Positions 7,077 through 12,733 of a DNA stretch of 12,733 nucleotides are shown here, one piece after another. The stretch is from contig CAMCWS010000063.1 of NCBI GenBank assembly GCA_945882755.1, positions 1 through 12,733 on the forward strand, in the 5' to 3' direction. Numbering within the stretch: position 1 is the stretch's first letter; each line of letters starts with the position of its first letter. Below the pieces are notes generated by a model. It was not told the DNA's origin. It did not search any database and saw nothing but the letters and a program-made list of their open reading frames with translations. The translations under genes were made by a program, and so were the position numbers. This DNA is from Bordetella parapertussis. Lineage in GTDB: Bacteria; Pseudomonadota; Gammaproteobacteria; Burkholderiales; Burkholderiaceae_C.

Positions 7077-7586
7077 TCATGGCAACAGCACAGCCTTGTC
7101 GATGATCACATCTTCCTTGGGCACATCGTCATGAAAACCTTGACGGCCCGTTTTGACTTTGCAAATAGCGTCCACCACCTCGGTGCCAGCGACAACTTTG
7201 CCAAACACCGCGTAGCCCCAACCGCTGCCGGTGGGGGATGTGTGGTTGAGGAAATCGTTGTCTTTCACATTGATGAAGAACTGTGACGTAGCAGAGTGGG
7301 GGTCGCTGGTACGCGCCATGGCCACGGTGTAGCAATCATTGGTCAGACCGTTGTTGGCTTCGTTTTCCAACTTTTCACCGGTCTTTTTTTCTTTCATGCC
7401 TGCCGACATACCGCCACCCTGCACCATAAAGCCAGGAATAACGCGGTGAAAAATGGTTTGGTCGTAATGCCCGCTTTCCACGTAGGCTAAAAAATTGGCA
7501 ACGGTTTTCGGTGCTTTGTCGGCATCAAGCTCTAGCGTGATGACGCCATGGTCTTGGATATGCAGTTCAATTTGAGGGTTTGACAT
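7077..7586 (-). CDS. ppiB: Cytoplasmic peptidyl-prolyl cis-trans isomerase B (cyclophilin)
   Basis: This 169-residue cyclophilin catalyses cis-trans isomerisation of Xaa-Pro bonds in folding proteins. It lacks a signal peptide, as expected for PpiB. The active-site signature is complete: [15 protein letters not shown] with catalytic Arg48, Phe53 and Gln56; [19 protein letters not shown] (89-107); and [18 protein letters not shown] (122-139). The ATG at 7586 is 4 bases downstream of the ppiA stop, so the two cyclophilins should be cotranscribed and perhaps translationally coupled; no Shine-Dalgarno sequence is obvious. lpxH follows 31 bases later. PpiA and PpiB are clearly alike in sequence, so they look like an old tandem duplication that separated into cytoplasmic and periplasmic forms. 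Confidence 0.95.
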   Translation of the reverse strand: MSNPQIELHIQDHGVITLELDADKAPKTVANFLAYVESGHYDQTIFHRVIPGFMVQGGGMSAGMKEKKTGEKLENEANNGLTNDCYTVAMARTSDPHSATSQFFINVKDNDFLNHTSPTGSGWGYAVFGKVVAGTEVVDAICKVKTGRQGFHDDVPKEDVIIDKAVLLP

Positions 7587-7590
7587 GGGT

Positions 7591-8184
7591 TTATTTCACT
7601 AATGCGGCAGATTGAATCACCACCTGGGTTTGCGGAACATCGCTGGGGAAGGGACCACCCGCGCCTGTAGGGGTGGTTTTGATTTTGTTGACCACTTCCA
7701 TGCCACTGATTACTTTGCCAAAGGCCACATAGCCCCAGCCTTGTGCAGAAGGGGCTGAATGGTTGAGGAAGTCGTTGTTGTTGACGTTGATGAAAAACTG
7801 CGAGCTGGCCGAGTGCGGGTTGTTGGTACGCGCCATGGCAATGGTGCCGACGGTGTTGGTGGGGCCGCCCTTGGCTTTGACCTCAGCACCCTCGTGCTTG
7901 ATGGGTGGTCGGGTGGGTTTTTCCATGTAGCGAGCGTCATAGCCGCCGCCTTGGATCATGAAATTATTGATAACGCGGTGAAAAATCAGCCCGTTGTAGT
8001 GGCCGTCACGCACATAGCCCAAAAAATTCTCGACAGTATTGGGGGCTTTATCGGGATACAGCTCAATCACAAATTCCCCAGCGCTGGTGGTGAACTTGAC
8101 TTGAGGGGCAGGCGTTTGGGCTTGGGCAAATCCCAGGGAGGTAAGGGCGAGGGTCAAGCCCAGCAAGTAGCGGCGAAAAATCAT
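7591..8184 (-). CDS. ppiA: Periplasmic peptidyl-prolyl cis-trans isomerase A (cyclophilin)
   Basis: The 197-residue product starts with a Sec signal peptide: MIFRR, a hydrophobic core (about 7-19) and AQA as a probable cleavage site after residue 22, so the mature enzyme is periplasmic. The cyclophilin domain covers about 28-197. It has [15 protein letters not shown] (catalytic Arg70, Phe75, Gln78), [20 protein letters not shown] (115-134) and [20 protein letters not shown]. It should assist folding of proline-containing exported proteins. The ATG overlaps the stop of the upstream TPR gene as ATGA, and ppiB starts 4 bases after its stop. The assignment as the exported form rests on the signal peptide; both paralogs have the full active-site motif. 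Confidence 0.94.
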   Translation of the reverse strand: MIFRRYLLGLTLALTSLGFAQAQTPAPQVKFTTSAGEFVIELYPDKAPNTVENFLGYVRDGHYNGLIFHRVINNFMIQGGGYDARYMEKPTRPPIKHEGAEVKAKGGPTNTVGTIAMARTNNPHSASSQFFINVNNNDFLNHSAPSAQGWGYVAFGKVISGMEVVNKIKTTPTGAGGPFPSDVPQTQVVIQSAALVK

Positions 8185-8768
8185 GGGGTGGTGTTGAGGG
8201 TGGGTTGAAGAATGGGGTCGAGAGCCAGCATTTTTTGCTGAGGGGATTTGGCGGTTGTTGGGTCGAGTTCTGCCGATTTGGCAAAAGACTGGCGGGCCAA
8301 GTGTAAAAATATATCGCCCATGTTTTCATGGGCAGTGGCGTAGTTGGGGTTGTTGCGCAATGCGTTTTCAAAAGCCAATTTGGCCTGCCCTAAGTTACCG
8401 CGGGCGGCGTACATCACGCCAAGGTTGTTTTGTACTTCGGCAAGCTCTGGGTAGTCTTGCGCTAACTCCTCGTAAACCACGAAGGCTTCATCGCCGCGTT
8501 GGAGTTGTTCTAGCAAGCGGGCACGCCAAAAACGCATTTGGGGGTCGCGGGGCCGCTCTTGTAAATAGGTGTCAATCTGCTCTAAGGCTTGGTCCCATTT
8601 GCGCTGTCCCATGGCTTTTTGCACTTCCTCGTGCGGCGTACCCTTGAGTTGCAATGTGCTAGAAGTTTGTGCCTGCACACCCAGACAAGTCGACACCAAC
8701 AGGCAAAACAAGCCGGTGCGCCAAACCAAGACAGATGAAACAAATAGACGGGGTAAAAATCGTGGCAT
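8181..8768 (-). CDS. Secreted tetratricopeptide-repeat protein of unknown function
   Basis: The product has 195 residues from the ATG at 8768. The first ~33 residues form a likely Sec signal with basic residues, a hydrophobic core near 19-31 (GLFCLLVSTCLGV) and a GVQA-QT cleavage site, so the mature protein is periplasmic. A leading segment of about 15 residues before the core is unusually long; a TTG at codon 14 (MVWRTGLF) would give a compact signal and is an alternative start. TPR-like helix pairs follow at about 44-74, 75-105 and 109-140; the clearest is AEVQNNLGVMYAARGNLGQAKLAFENALRNNPNYATA. A short Pro/Thr-rich tail ends the protein. TPRs mediate protein-protein contacts. It is the first gene of the ppiA-ppiB-lpxH operon and overlaps ppiA by 4 bases (ATGA). 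No specific function can be named. Confidence 0.83.
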   Translation of the reverse strand: MPRFLPRLFVSSVLVWRTGLFCLLVSTCLGVQAQTSSTLQLKGTPHEEVQKAMGQRKWDQALEQIDTYLQERPRDPQMRFWRARLLEQLQRGDEAFVVYEELAQDYPELAEVQNNLGVMYAARGNLGQAKLAFENALRNNPNYATAHENMGDIFLHLARQSFAKSAELDPTTAKSPQQKMLALDPILQPTLNTTP

Positions 8769-8824
8769 GAAATTCAATCAAGCATCAGAAAAAAATGCTT
8801 ACAAAGGATGGGATCGATATACTG

Positions 8825-8853
8825 TTGGCATTGTAGTTGAGAGTTTTTCTAAG
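8825..8853 (+). promoter_or_regulatory. Candidate sigma70 promoter for the cysS operon
   Basis: TTGGCA (8825-8830, 5 of 6 matches to the -35 consensus), a 17-base spacer and TCTAAG (8848-8853, 4 of 6 matches to the -10 consensus) point rightward, predicting a start near 8860 and a leader of about 38 bases before cysS. A 5-bp hairpin (CTTGC at 8866-8870, GCAAG at 8877-8881) lies in that leader. Not verified. Confidence 0.5.
8830..8835 (-). promoter_or_regulatory. Candidate -10 box for the TPR-ppiA-ppiB-lpxH operon
   Basis: On the minus strand TACAAT matches the -10 consensus at 5 of 6 positions. The best -35 is weak (ATGGCT at 8857-8852, 16-base spacer, 3 of 6). It would give a leader of about 55 bases before the TPR gene. 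It overlaps the rightward -35 box and spacer, so the two promoters would compete. Confidence 0.32.
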
Positions 8854-8897
8854 CCATTCATCAGTCTTGCCTTGTCGCAAGCGCTATTTACCTCACC

Positions 8898-10271
8898 ATG
8901 ACCATCCGCATTTACAGCACCTTGAGCCGTGCGTTGGAAAACTTGACGCCGTTGACGCCTGGTCAGGTGCGCATGTATGTGTGCGGTATGACGGTTTATG
9001 ACTTATGCCACCTTGGGCACGCACGTTCGATGGTAGCTTTCGATGTGGTGCAGCGTTGGTTGCGCCACAGCGGCTTGCAGGTTACTTATGTGCGAAACGT
9101 CACCGACATTGACGACAAAATCATTCGCCGCGCTACCGAAAACGGTGAAAGCATTCGCGCTTTGACAGACCGCATGATTGCAGCATTGCACCAAGATGCA
9201 GATGCCCTCGGGATTGAGCGGCCCACACTCGAGCCGCGTGCCACCGACTTTGTGCCTCAAATGCTCTCGCTTATTGGTCAGCTTGAAGACAAAGGTTTGG
9301 CCTACCGTGCACCCAGCGGGGACGTCAATTTCGCCGTTCGCAAATTTAGCGGGTACGGCAAACTCTCCGGTAAATCATTGGACGAATTGCATGCGGGCGA
9401 GCGTGTGGCGGTGCTCGATGGCAAGGAAGACCCACTGGACTTTGTGCTGTGGAAAACTGCCAAGCCTGAAGAGCCCCAAGAAGTGAAATGGGACAGTCCG
9501 TTTGGAGCGGGGCGTCCTGGTTGGCACATCGAATGCTCGGCCATGGCTTGTGAGTTGTTGGGCCAAACTTTCGATATCCATGGTGGCGGCGCAGATTTGC
9601 AGTTTCCTCACCATGAAAATGAAATCGCCCAAAGCGAAGGTGCCCACGGCCAACCCATGGCCAGCATTTGGATGCACAACGGCTTTATCAACGTCGATAA
9701 CGTGAAGATGTCCAAAAGCTTGGATAACTTCTTCACCATCCGCGAAGTATTGAAGTTGTATGCCCCAGAAGTGGTGCGTTTCTTTGTGGTGCGAAGCCAT
9801 TACCGCAGCGCTTTGAATTTCAGCGATGCGCATTTAGACGATGCCCGAGCCTCCCTCAAGCGCTTGTACACAGCTTTACATGCGGTGGCTCCTTCAGATG
9901 TGCCCGTCGATTGGCAAAACGCATATGCAGCACGTTTCAAGGCCGCCATGGACGAAGACTTTGGCACGCCTGAAGCGGTGGCGGTTCTGTTTGAATTGGC
10001 TGCAGAAGTTAACCGCACACAATCAGCTCAGTTGTCCGGTTTGCTCAAAGGCTTGGGTGGTGTACTGGGTTTGTTGCAAAGTCACCCGCAAGATTTTTTG
10101 CAAGCTGGCAGTGAGGTTGATGAAGCCCAGATTCAGTCTTTGATCGAAGCTCGTGCAACTGCCAAGGCCAGCAAAAACTTTGCTGAGGCTGATCGCATTC
10201 GGCAAACCTTGAGCGACATGGGTGTGGTGCTGAAAGATTCTGCCCAAGGTACACAATGGGAGCGTGCCTGA
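8898..10271 (+). CDS. cysS: Cysteine--tRNA ligase
   Basis: CysS is a class I aminoacyl-tRNA synthetase that charges tRNA-Cys in the cytoplasm using ATP. The 457 residues match the family (E. coli 461). The Rossmann domain begins with [19 protein letters not shown], containing the HIGH signature as HLGH (38-41). The zinc ligands are Cys29, Cys213 (IECSAMA), His238 and Glu242 ([11 protein letters not shown]). The KMSKS loop is exact at 270-274 ([12 protein letters not shown]). The tRNA-binding helical domain follows, ending in the conserved [15 protein letters not shown] segment. The ATG at 8898 matches the usual start, though no strong Shine-Dalgarno sequence is seen. It is the first gene of a rightward operon and its stop overlaps the start of the downstream glycosylase gene (TGATG). 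No T-box is expected in betaproteobacteria and none was seen. Confidence 0.98.
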   Translation: MTIRIYSTLSRALENLTPLTPGQVRMYVCGMTVYDLCHLGHARSMVAFDVVQRWLRHSGLQVTYVRNVTDIDDKIIRRATENGESIRALTDRMIAALHQDADALGIERPTLEPRATDFVPQMLSLIGQLEDKGLAYRAPSGDVNFAVRKFSGYGKLSGKSLDELHAGERVAVLDGKEDPLDFVLWKTAKPEEPQEVKWDSPFGAGRPGWHIECSAMACELLGQTFDIHGGGADLQFPHHENEIAQSEGAHGQPMASIWMHNGFINVDNVKMSKSLDNFFTIREVLKLYAPEVVRFFVVRSHYRSALNFSDAHLDDARASLKRLYTALHAVAPSDVPVDWQNAYAARFKAAMDEDFGTPEAVAVLFELAAEVNRTQSAQLSGLLKGLGGVLGLLQSHPQDFLQAGSEVDEAQIQSLIEARATAKASKNFAEADRIRQTLSDMGVVLKDSAQGTQWERA

Positions 10272-10915
10272 TGGTGGCCAGCCTGCCTGTCAAACGTGCA
10301 GTCCCACCTTATTGGGAAGAGGCCTGCAAGCATTTGGCCAAAAAAGACCGCGTCATGCGCCGACTCATCCCGCAGTTTGGTGACGCCTGCTTAGAGTCCC
10401 GAGGTGACGCTTTTGTCACGCTGGCCAGAAGCATTGTGGGTCAGCAAATTTCCGTCAAGGCCGCGCAATCGGTATGGGACAGGTTTGCTGCGCTGCCCAA
10501 AAAAATCACGCCTGCTTATGTTTTGAAGCTGAAAGTGGACGATATGCGTGCGGCTGGTCTGTCTGCCCGCAAGGTTGAGTATTTGGTTGATTTAGCCTTG
10601 CATTTTTCCAATGGCACGGTTCATACGCGTCAATGGGCGGCCATGGATGACGACGCCATCATTGCAGAGTTGGTGTCTATTCGGGGCATTGGGCGTTGGA
10701 CTGCCGAGATGTTCCTCATCTTTTATTTGATGCGTCCCAATGTTCTGCCACTCGATGATGTGGGCCTTATCAACGGCATCAGCCACAACTATTTTTCTGG
10801 CGAATCGGTCAGCCGCAGCGATGCGCGTGAAGTGGCTGCCGCTTGGGCGCCCTACTGCAGCGTGGCAACTTGGTATATTTGGCGCTCGCTAGACCCGCAA
10901 CCGGTGGCCTACTAG
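10271..10915 (+). CDS. DNA-3-methyladenine glycosylase II (HhH-GPD, AlkA-like)
   Basis: This 214-residue HhH-GPD glycosylase would excise alkylated bases such as 3-methyladenine, starting base-excision repair. Its domain corresponds to the C-terminal part of E. coli AlkA (282 residues) without the N-terminal domain. [22 protein letters not shown] (51-72) is the conserved region before the helix-hairpin-helix. The hairpin is [14 protein letters not shown] (134-147), followed by LPLDDVGL, whose second Asp (Asp163) aligns with catalytic Asp238 of AlkA. Trp204 aligns with AlkA Trp272 of the base pocket. Cys196 replaces the usual Arg in the WxPxRS segment. An ATG at 10256 is in frame, but the ATG at 10271 was chosen because GGGAG lies 8 bases upstream and the start overlaps the cysS stop as TGATG. 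accA follows 35 bases later. Confidence 0.9.
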   Translation: MVASLPVKRAVPPYWEEACKHLAKKDRVMRRLIPQFGDACLESRGDAFVTLARSIVGQQISVKAAQSVWDRFAALPKKITPAYVLKLKVDDMRAAGLSARKVEYLVDLALHFSNGTVHTRQWAAMDDDAIIAELVSIRGIGRWTAEMFLIFYLMRPNVLPLDDVGLINGISHNYFSGESVSRSDAREVAAAWAPYCSVATWYIWRSLDPQPVAY

Positions 10916-10938
10916 GTTACCTAAAGCGAACACAGCGC

Positions 10939-10946
10939 AAGGAGAG
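10939..10946 (+). promoter_or_regulatory. Strong ribosome binding site that sets the accA TTG start
   Basis: AAGGAGAG lies 4 bases before the TTG at 10951 (GGAG core 6 bases away). It is the best Shine-Dalgarno sequence in the window and decides the start of accA, since an upstream in-frame ATG at 10843 lies inside the glycosylase gene. Confidence 0.8.
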
Positions 10947-10950
10947 ACGA

Positions 10951-11928
10951 TTGGCGAAAAAAACTTTTCTCGATTTTGAACAACCCATTGCCGAACTCGA
11001 AGGCAAGATCGAAGAGCTTAGGTATGTGCAAACCGAGTCTGCTGTGGATATTTCAGATGAAATAGACCAACTCGCCAAAAAAAGCCAGCAACTCACCAAA
11101 GATATTTACAGTGACCTCACGCCTTGGCAAATCACCAAGATTGCCCGCCACCCAGAGCGTCCCTATACCCTTGACTACGTCAACGAAATATTCACCGACT
11201 TTGTGGAGATGCATGGCGACCGGCATTTCTCAGATGACTTGAGCATTGTGGGCGGTTTGGCTCGCTTCAATGGCAATGCTTGCATGGTCATTGGCCAGCA
11301 AAAAGGGCGTGACACCAAAGAACGCACAGCGCGTAACTTCGGCATGACCCGTCCCGAGGGTTACCGCAAAGCCTTGCGCTTGATGAAGACAGCTGAGAAG
11401 TTCAAGCTGCCGTTGTTCACCTTTGTCGACACCCCCGGTGCTTTTCCAGGCATTGATGCCGAAGAGCGTAGCCAGTCGGAGGCCATTGGCCGCAATATTT
11501 TTGAGATGGCGCAACTGCAAGTTCCCATCATCACCACCATCATCGGCGAGGGTGGCTCGGGTGGCGCATTGGCCATCAGCGTGTCAGACCAGCTTTTGAT
11601 GTTGCAGTACTCTATTTATTCGGTTATCAGCCCCGAAGGCTGCGCATCTATTTTGTGGAAAACCTCGGACAAGGCCTCTGATGCGGCTGACGCTTTGGGT
11701 ATCACCGCGCATCGTTTGAAGGCTTTGGGCTTGGTCGACAAGATCGTCAATGAACCCGTGGGTGGTGCGCACCGCGATGCCAAACAGATGGCGTCTCAAC
11801 TCAAGCGAGGCCTCAACGATGCGTGGCGTCAAGTCAGCGACCTCAAAGGCAAAGAGTTGCTAGATCGGCGCTACGAGCGTTTGCAAAGCTATGGGCGCTT
11901 CACCGACACCAAAGCTGACGCACGTTAA
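10951..11928 (+). CDS. accA: Acetyl-CoA carboxylase carboxyltransferase subunit alpha
   Basis: AccA pairs with AccD to transfer the carboxyl group from carboxybiotin on AccB to acetyl-CoA, giving malonyl-CoA for fatty acid synthesis. From the TTG start the product is 325 residues and begins [17 protein letters not shown], as in other Burkholderiales AccA as I remember them. The N-terminal helical region (to about 75) leads into the crotonase-like carboxyltransferase domain: [12 protein letters not shown] (85-96), QKGRDTKER (117-125), [19 protein letters not shown] (157-175) and the glycine-rich oxyanion-hole segment [11 protein letters not shown] (199-209), then [17 protein letters not shown] is uncommon but follows a very good Shine-Dalgarno sequence; the upstream in-frame ATG at 10843 overlaps the previous gene and would add 36 unrelated residues. 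tilS follows, starting inside or just after the end of this gene. Confidence 0.97.
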   Translation: MAKKTFLDFEQPIAELEGKIEELRYVQTESAVDISDEIDQLAKKSQQLTKDIYSDLTPWQITKIARHPERPYTLDYVNEIFTDFVEMHGDRHFSDDLSIVGGLARFNGNACMVIGQQKGRDTKERTARNFGMTRPEGYRKALRLMKTAEKFKLPLFTFVDTPGAFPGIDAEERSQSEAIGRNIFEMAQLQVPIITTIIGEGGSGGALAISVSDQLLMLQYSIYSVISPEGCASILWKTSDKASDAADALGITAHRLKALGLVDKIVNEPVGGAHRDAKQMASQLKRGLNDAWRQVSDLKGKELLDRRYERLQSYGRFTDTKADAR

Positions 11929-12733
11929 CTTGGCCCCTCCCTCGTTAGCGCACTTCTCACCTTCCTTGCCTTTTGCAGTTGCCTTGAGTGGCGGTGCCGA
12001 CTCTTGCGCTTTGCTGTTGGCATGTGCCAAGCAGTGGCCAGGGCAGGTGCGAGCGATCCATGTACATCACGGTTTGCAGACTGCGGCTGACGCCTTCGCC
12101 TCCCATTGCCAAACCTTGTGTGAACTGCTGGGCGTGCCCTTGGTGGTAACCCGTGTCAACGCACACCATGTCAGTGGAGAAAGCCCAGAAGACGCTGCCA
12201 GGCAAGCGCGTTACCAAGCCTTTGCACAGGTGTTGAAAACGCATTGGGGTGGCACCATTCAGGACATTGCTTTGGCGCAGCACGCAGACGATCAGGTGGA
12301 AACTGTCTTGCTGGCACTGTCCAGGGGTGCAGGCTTGCCGGGCTTGTCGGCCATGCCCGCTGTGGCTGAGCGTGGAGGCTTGCGCATCCACCGTCCTTGG
12401 TTGGATGTACCGGCTCAGCAGTTGCGTGACTGGGTGGTGCAAGAAAGGGTGTCTTGGGTTGAAGACCCCACCAACCAAGATGAACGCTATACCCGCAACC
12501 GAATTCGACACCAATTACTGCCTATCCTTGAAGAAGCGTTTCCTTCATTTAGACAGACCTTTGGCCGCAGTGCTCGTCATGCGGCACAAGCTCAGTTGGT
12601 GTTGGATGACATGGCTCTGATCGATTTGCAGTTGATTGGGGTGCCCCCTCAGTTGGCAGCTTTGCAGCAACTCAGCGTTGCTCGCCAAGCCAATGTGTTG
12701 CGGGCTTGGTTGCTGCAGAGGAAAGTAGCTTGC
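11891..12733 (+). CDS. tilS: tRNA(Ile)-lysidine synthase, N-terminal part (cut by right window edge)
   Basis: TilS converts C34 of the CAU-anticodon tRNA-Ile to lysidine using lysine and ATP, so the tRNA reads AUA and is charged with isoleucine. The reading frame stays open for 281 codons to the window end. The PP-loop SGGADS is at 33-38; IHVHHGL (56-62), [22 protein letters not shown] (131-152) and [21 protein letters not shown] (191-211) are the family motifs. The chosen ATG at 11891 overlaps the accA end by 38 bases. A TTG at 11930, just after the accA stop, is an alternative that would remove 13 poorly conserved residues; neither has a good Shine-Dalgarno sequence. The substrate-binding C-terminal domains lie mostly beyond the window. 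Confidence 0.93.
   Translation, partial: MGASPTPKLTHVNLAPPSLAHFSPSLPFAVALSGGADSCALLLACAKQWPGQVRAIHVHHGLQTAADAFASHCQTLCELLGVPLVVTRVNAHHVSGESPEDAARQARYQAFAQVLKTHWGGTIQDIALAQHADDQVETVLLALSRGAGLPGLSAMPAVAERGGLRIHRPWLDVPAQQLRDWVVQERVSWVEDPTNQDERYTRNRIRHQLLPILEEAFPSFRQTFGRSARHAAQAQLVLDDMALIDLQLIGVPPQLAALQQLSVARQANVLRAWLLQRKVAC

Noticed and set aside
8769..8777. TTG start upstream of the TPR protein ATG
   Set aside because: It adds only three residues and has no ribosome binding site; the ATG at 8768 was preferred.
10256..10270. Earlier ATG start for the DNA-3-methyladenine glycosylase
   Set aside because: The ATG at 10271 has a GGGAG ribosome binding site at good spacing and overlaps the cysS stop in the usual TGATG manner.
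10912..10923. Palindrome-like TAGGT-T-ACCTA spanning the glycosylase stop codon
   Set aside because: The arms are 5 bases with a one-base centre, so no stable hairpin can form; it is likely chance.
1..12733. Mobile elements, CRISPR arrays, tRNA or rRNA genes, prophage or defence genes
   Set aside because: No transposase-like protein, long terminal inverted repeats, regularly spaced repeats, tRNA-like clover sequence or phage protein was seen. The gene content is all conserved housekeeping or envelope functions.

Overview
This window looks like an ordinary chromosomal core region of a betaproteobacterium, most likely a member of the Comamonadaceae (Burkholderiales), perhaps a freshwater lineage such as Limnohabitans or Rhodoferax. 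The evidence is the gene order (fimT next to nrdR-glyA; ppiA-ppiB-lpxH; cysS, a 3-methyladenine glycosylase gene, accA, tilS) and the close match of GlyA, NrdR and AccA to sequences I remember from that family. The genus is a guess. I saw no rRNA, tRNA, insertion sequence, CRISPR array or prophage gene. Coding density is high, and no gene-free stretch exceeds about 130 bases.

Layout. Positions 1-3374 are read leftward. A membrane-anchored lytic transglycosylase comes first (2550-3374) and is followed by a terminator-like hairpin. Then come glyA, nrdR, a FimT/GspH minor pseudopilin gene and the start of a pilV-like gene that runs off the left edge. The last two overlap by ATGA, and the remaining minor-pilin genes probably lie outside the window. 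An 87-base divergent spacer (3375-3461) leads to a very long DUF349 protein on the plus strand (3462-6242), which converges with lpxH across only 17 bases. Positions 6260-8768 form a leftward operon: a secreted TPR protein, periplasmic cyclophilin ppiA, cytoplasmic cyclophilin ppiB, then lpxH. From a 129-base divergent spacer (8769-8897), a rightward operon begins: cysS, a DNA-3-methyladenine glycosylase gene, accA and tilS (cut by the right edge).

Functionally the window mixes one-carbon metabolism (GlyA), ribonucleotide reductase control (NrdR), type IV pilus assembly, peptidoglycan turnover, lipid A synthesis (LpxH), fatty acid synthesis (AccA), protein folding (PpiA, PpiB), translation (CysS, TilS) and alkylation repair. 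Several joints are tight enough to suggest translational coupling: ATGA at fimT/pilV and at TPR/ppiA, TGATG at cysS/glycosylase, 4 bases at ppiA/ppiB and 6 bases at glyA/nrdR.

I did not find a convincing undescribed system. The points most worth a second look are the terminator-like hairpin placed directly before the glyA ribosome binding site, a promoter arrangement that would make the lytic transglycosylase mRNA leaderless, the repeat-rich uncharacterised DUF349 protein, and an uncharacterised secreted TPR protein coupled to ppiA.
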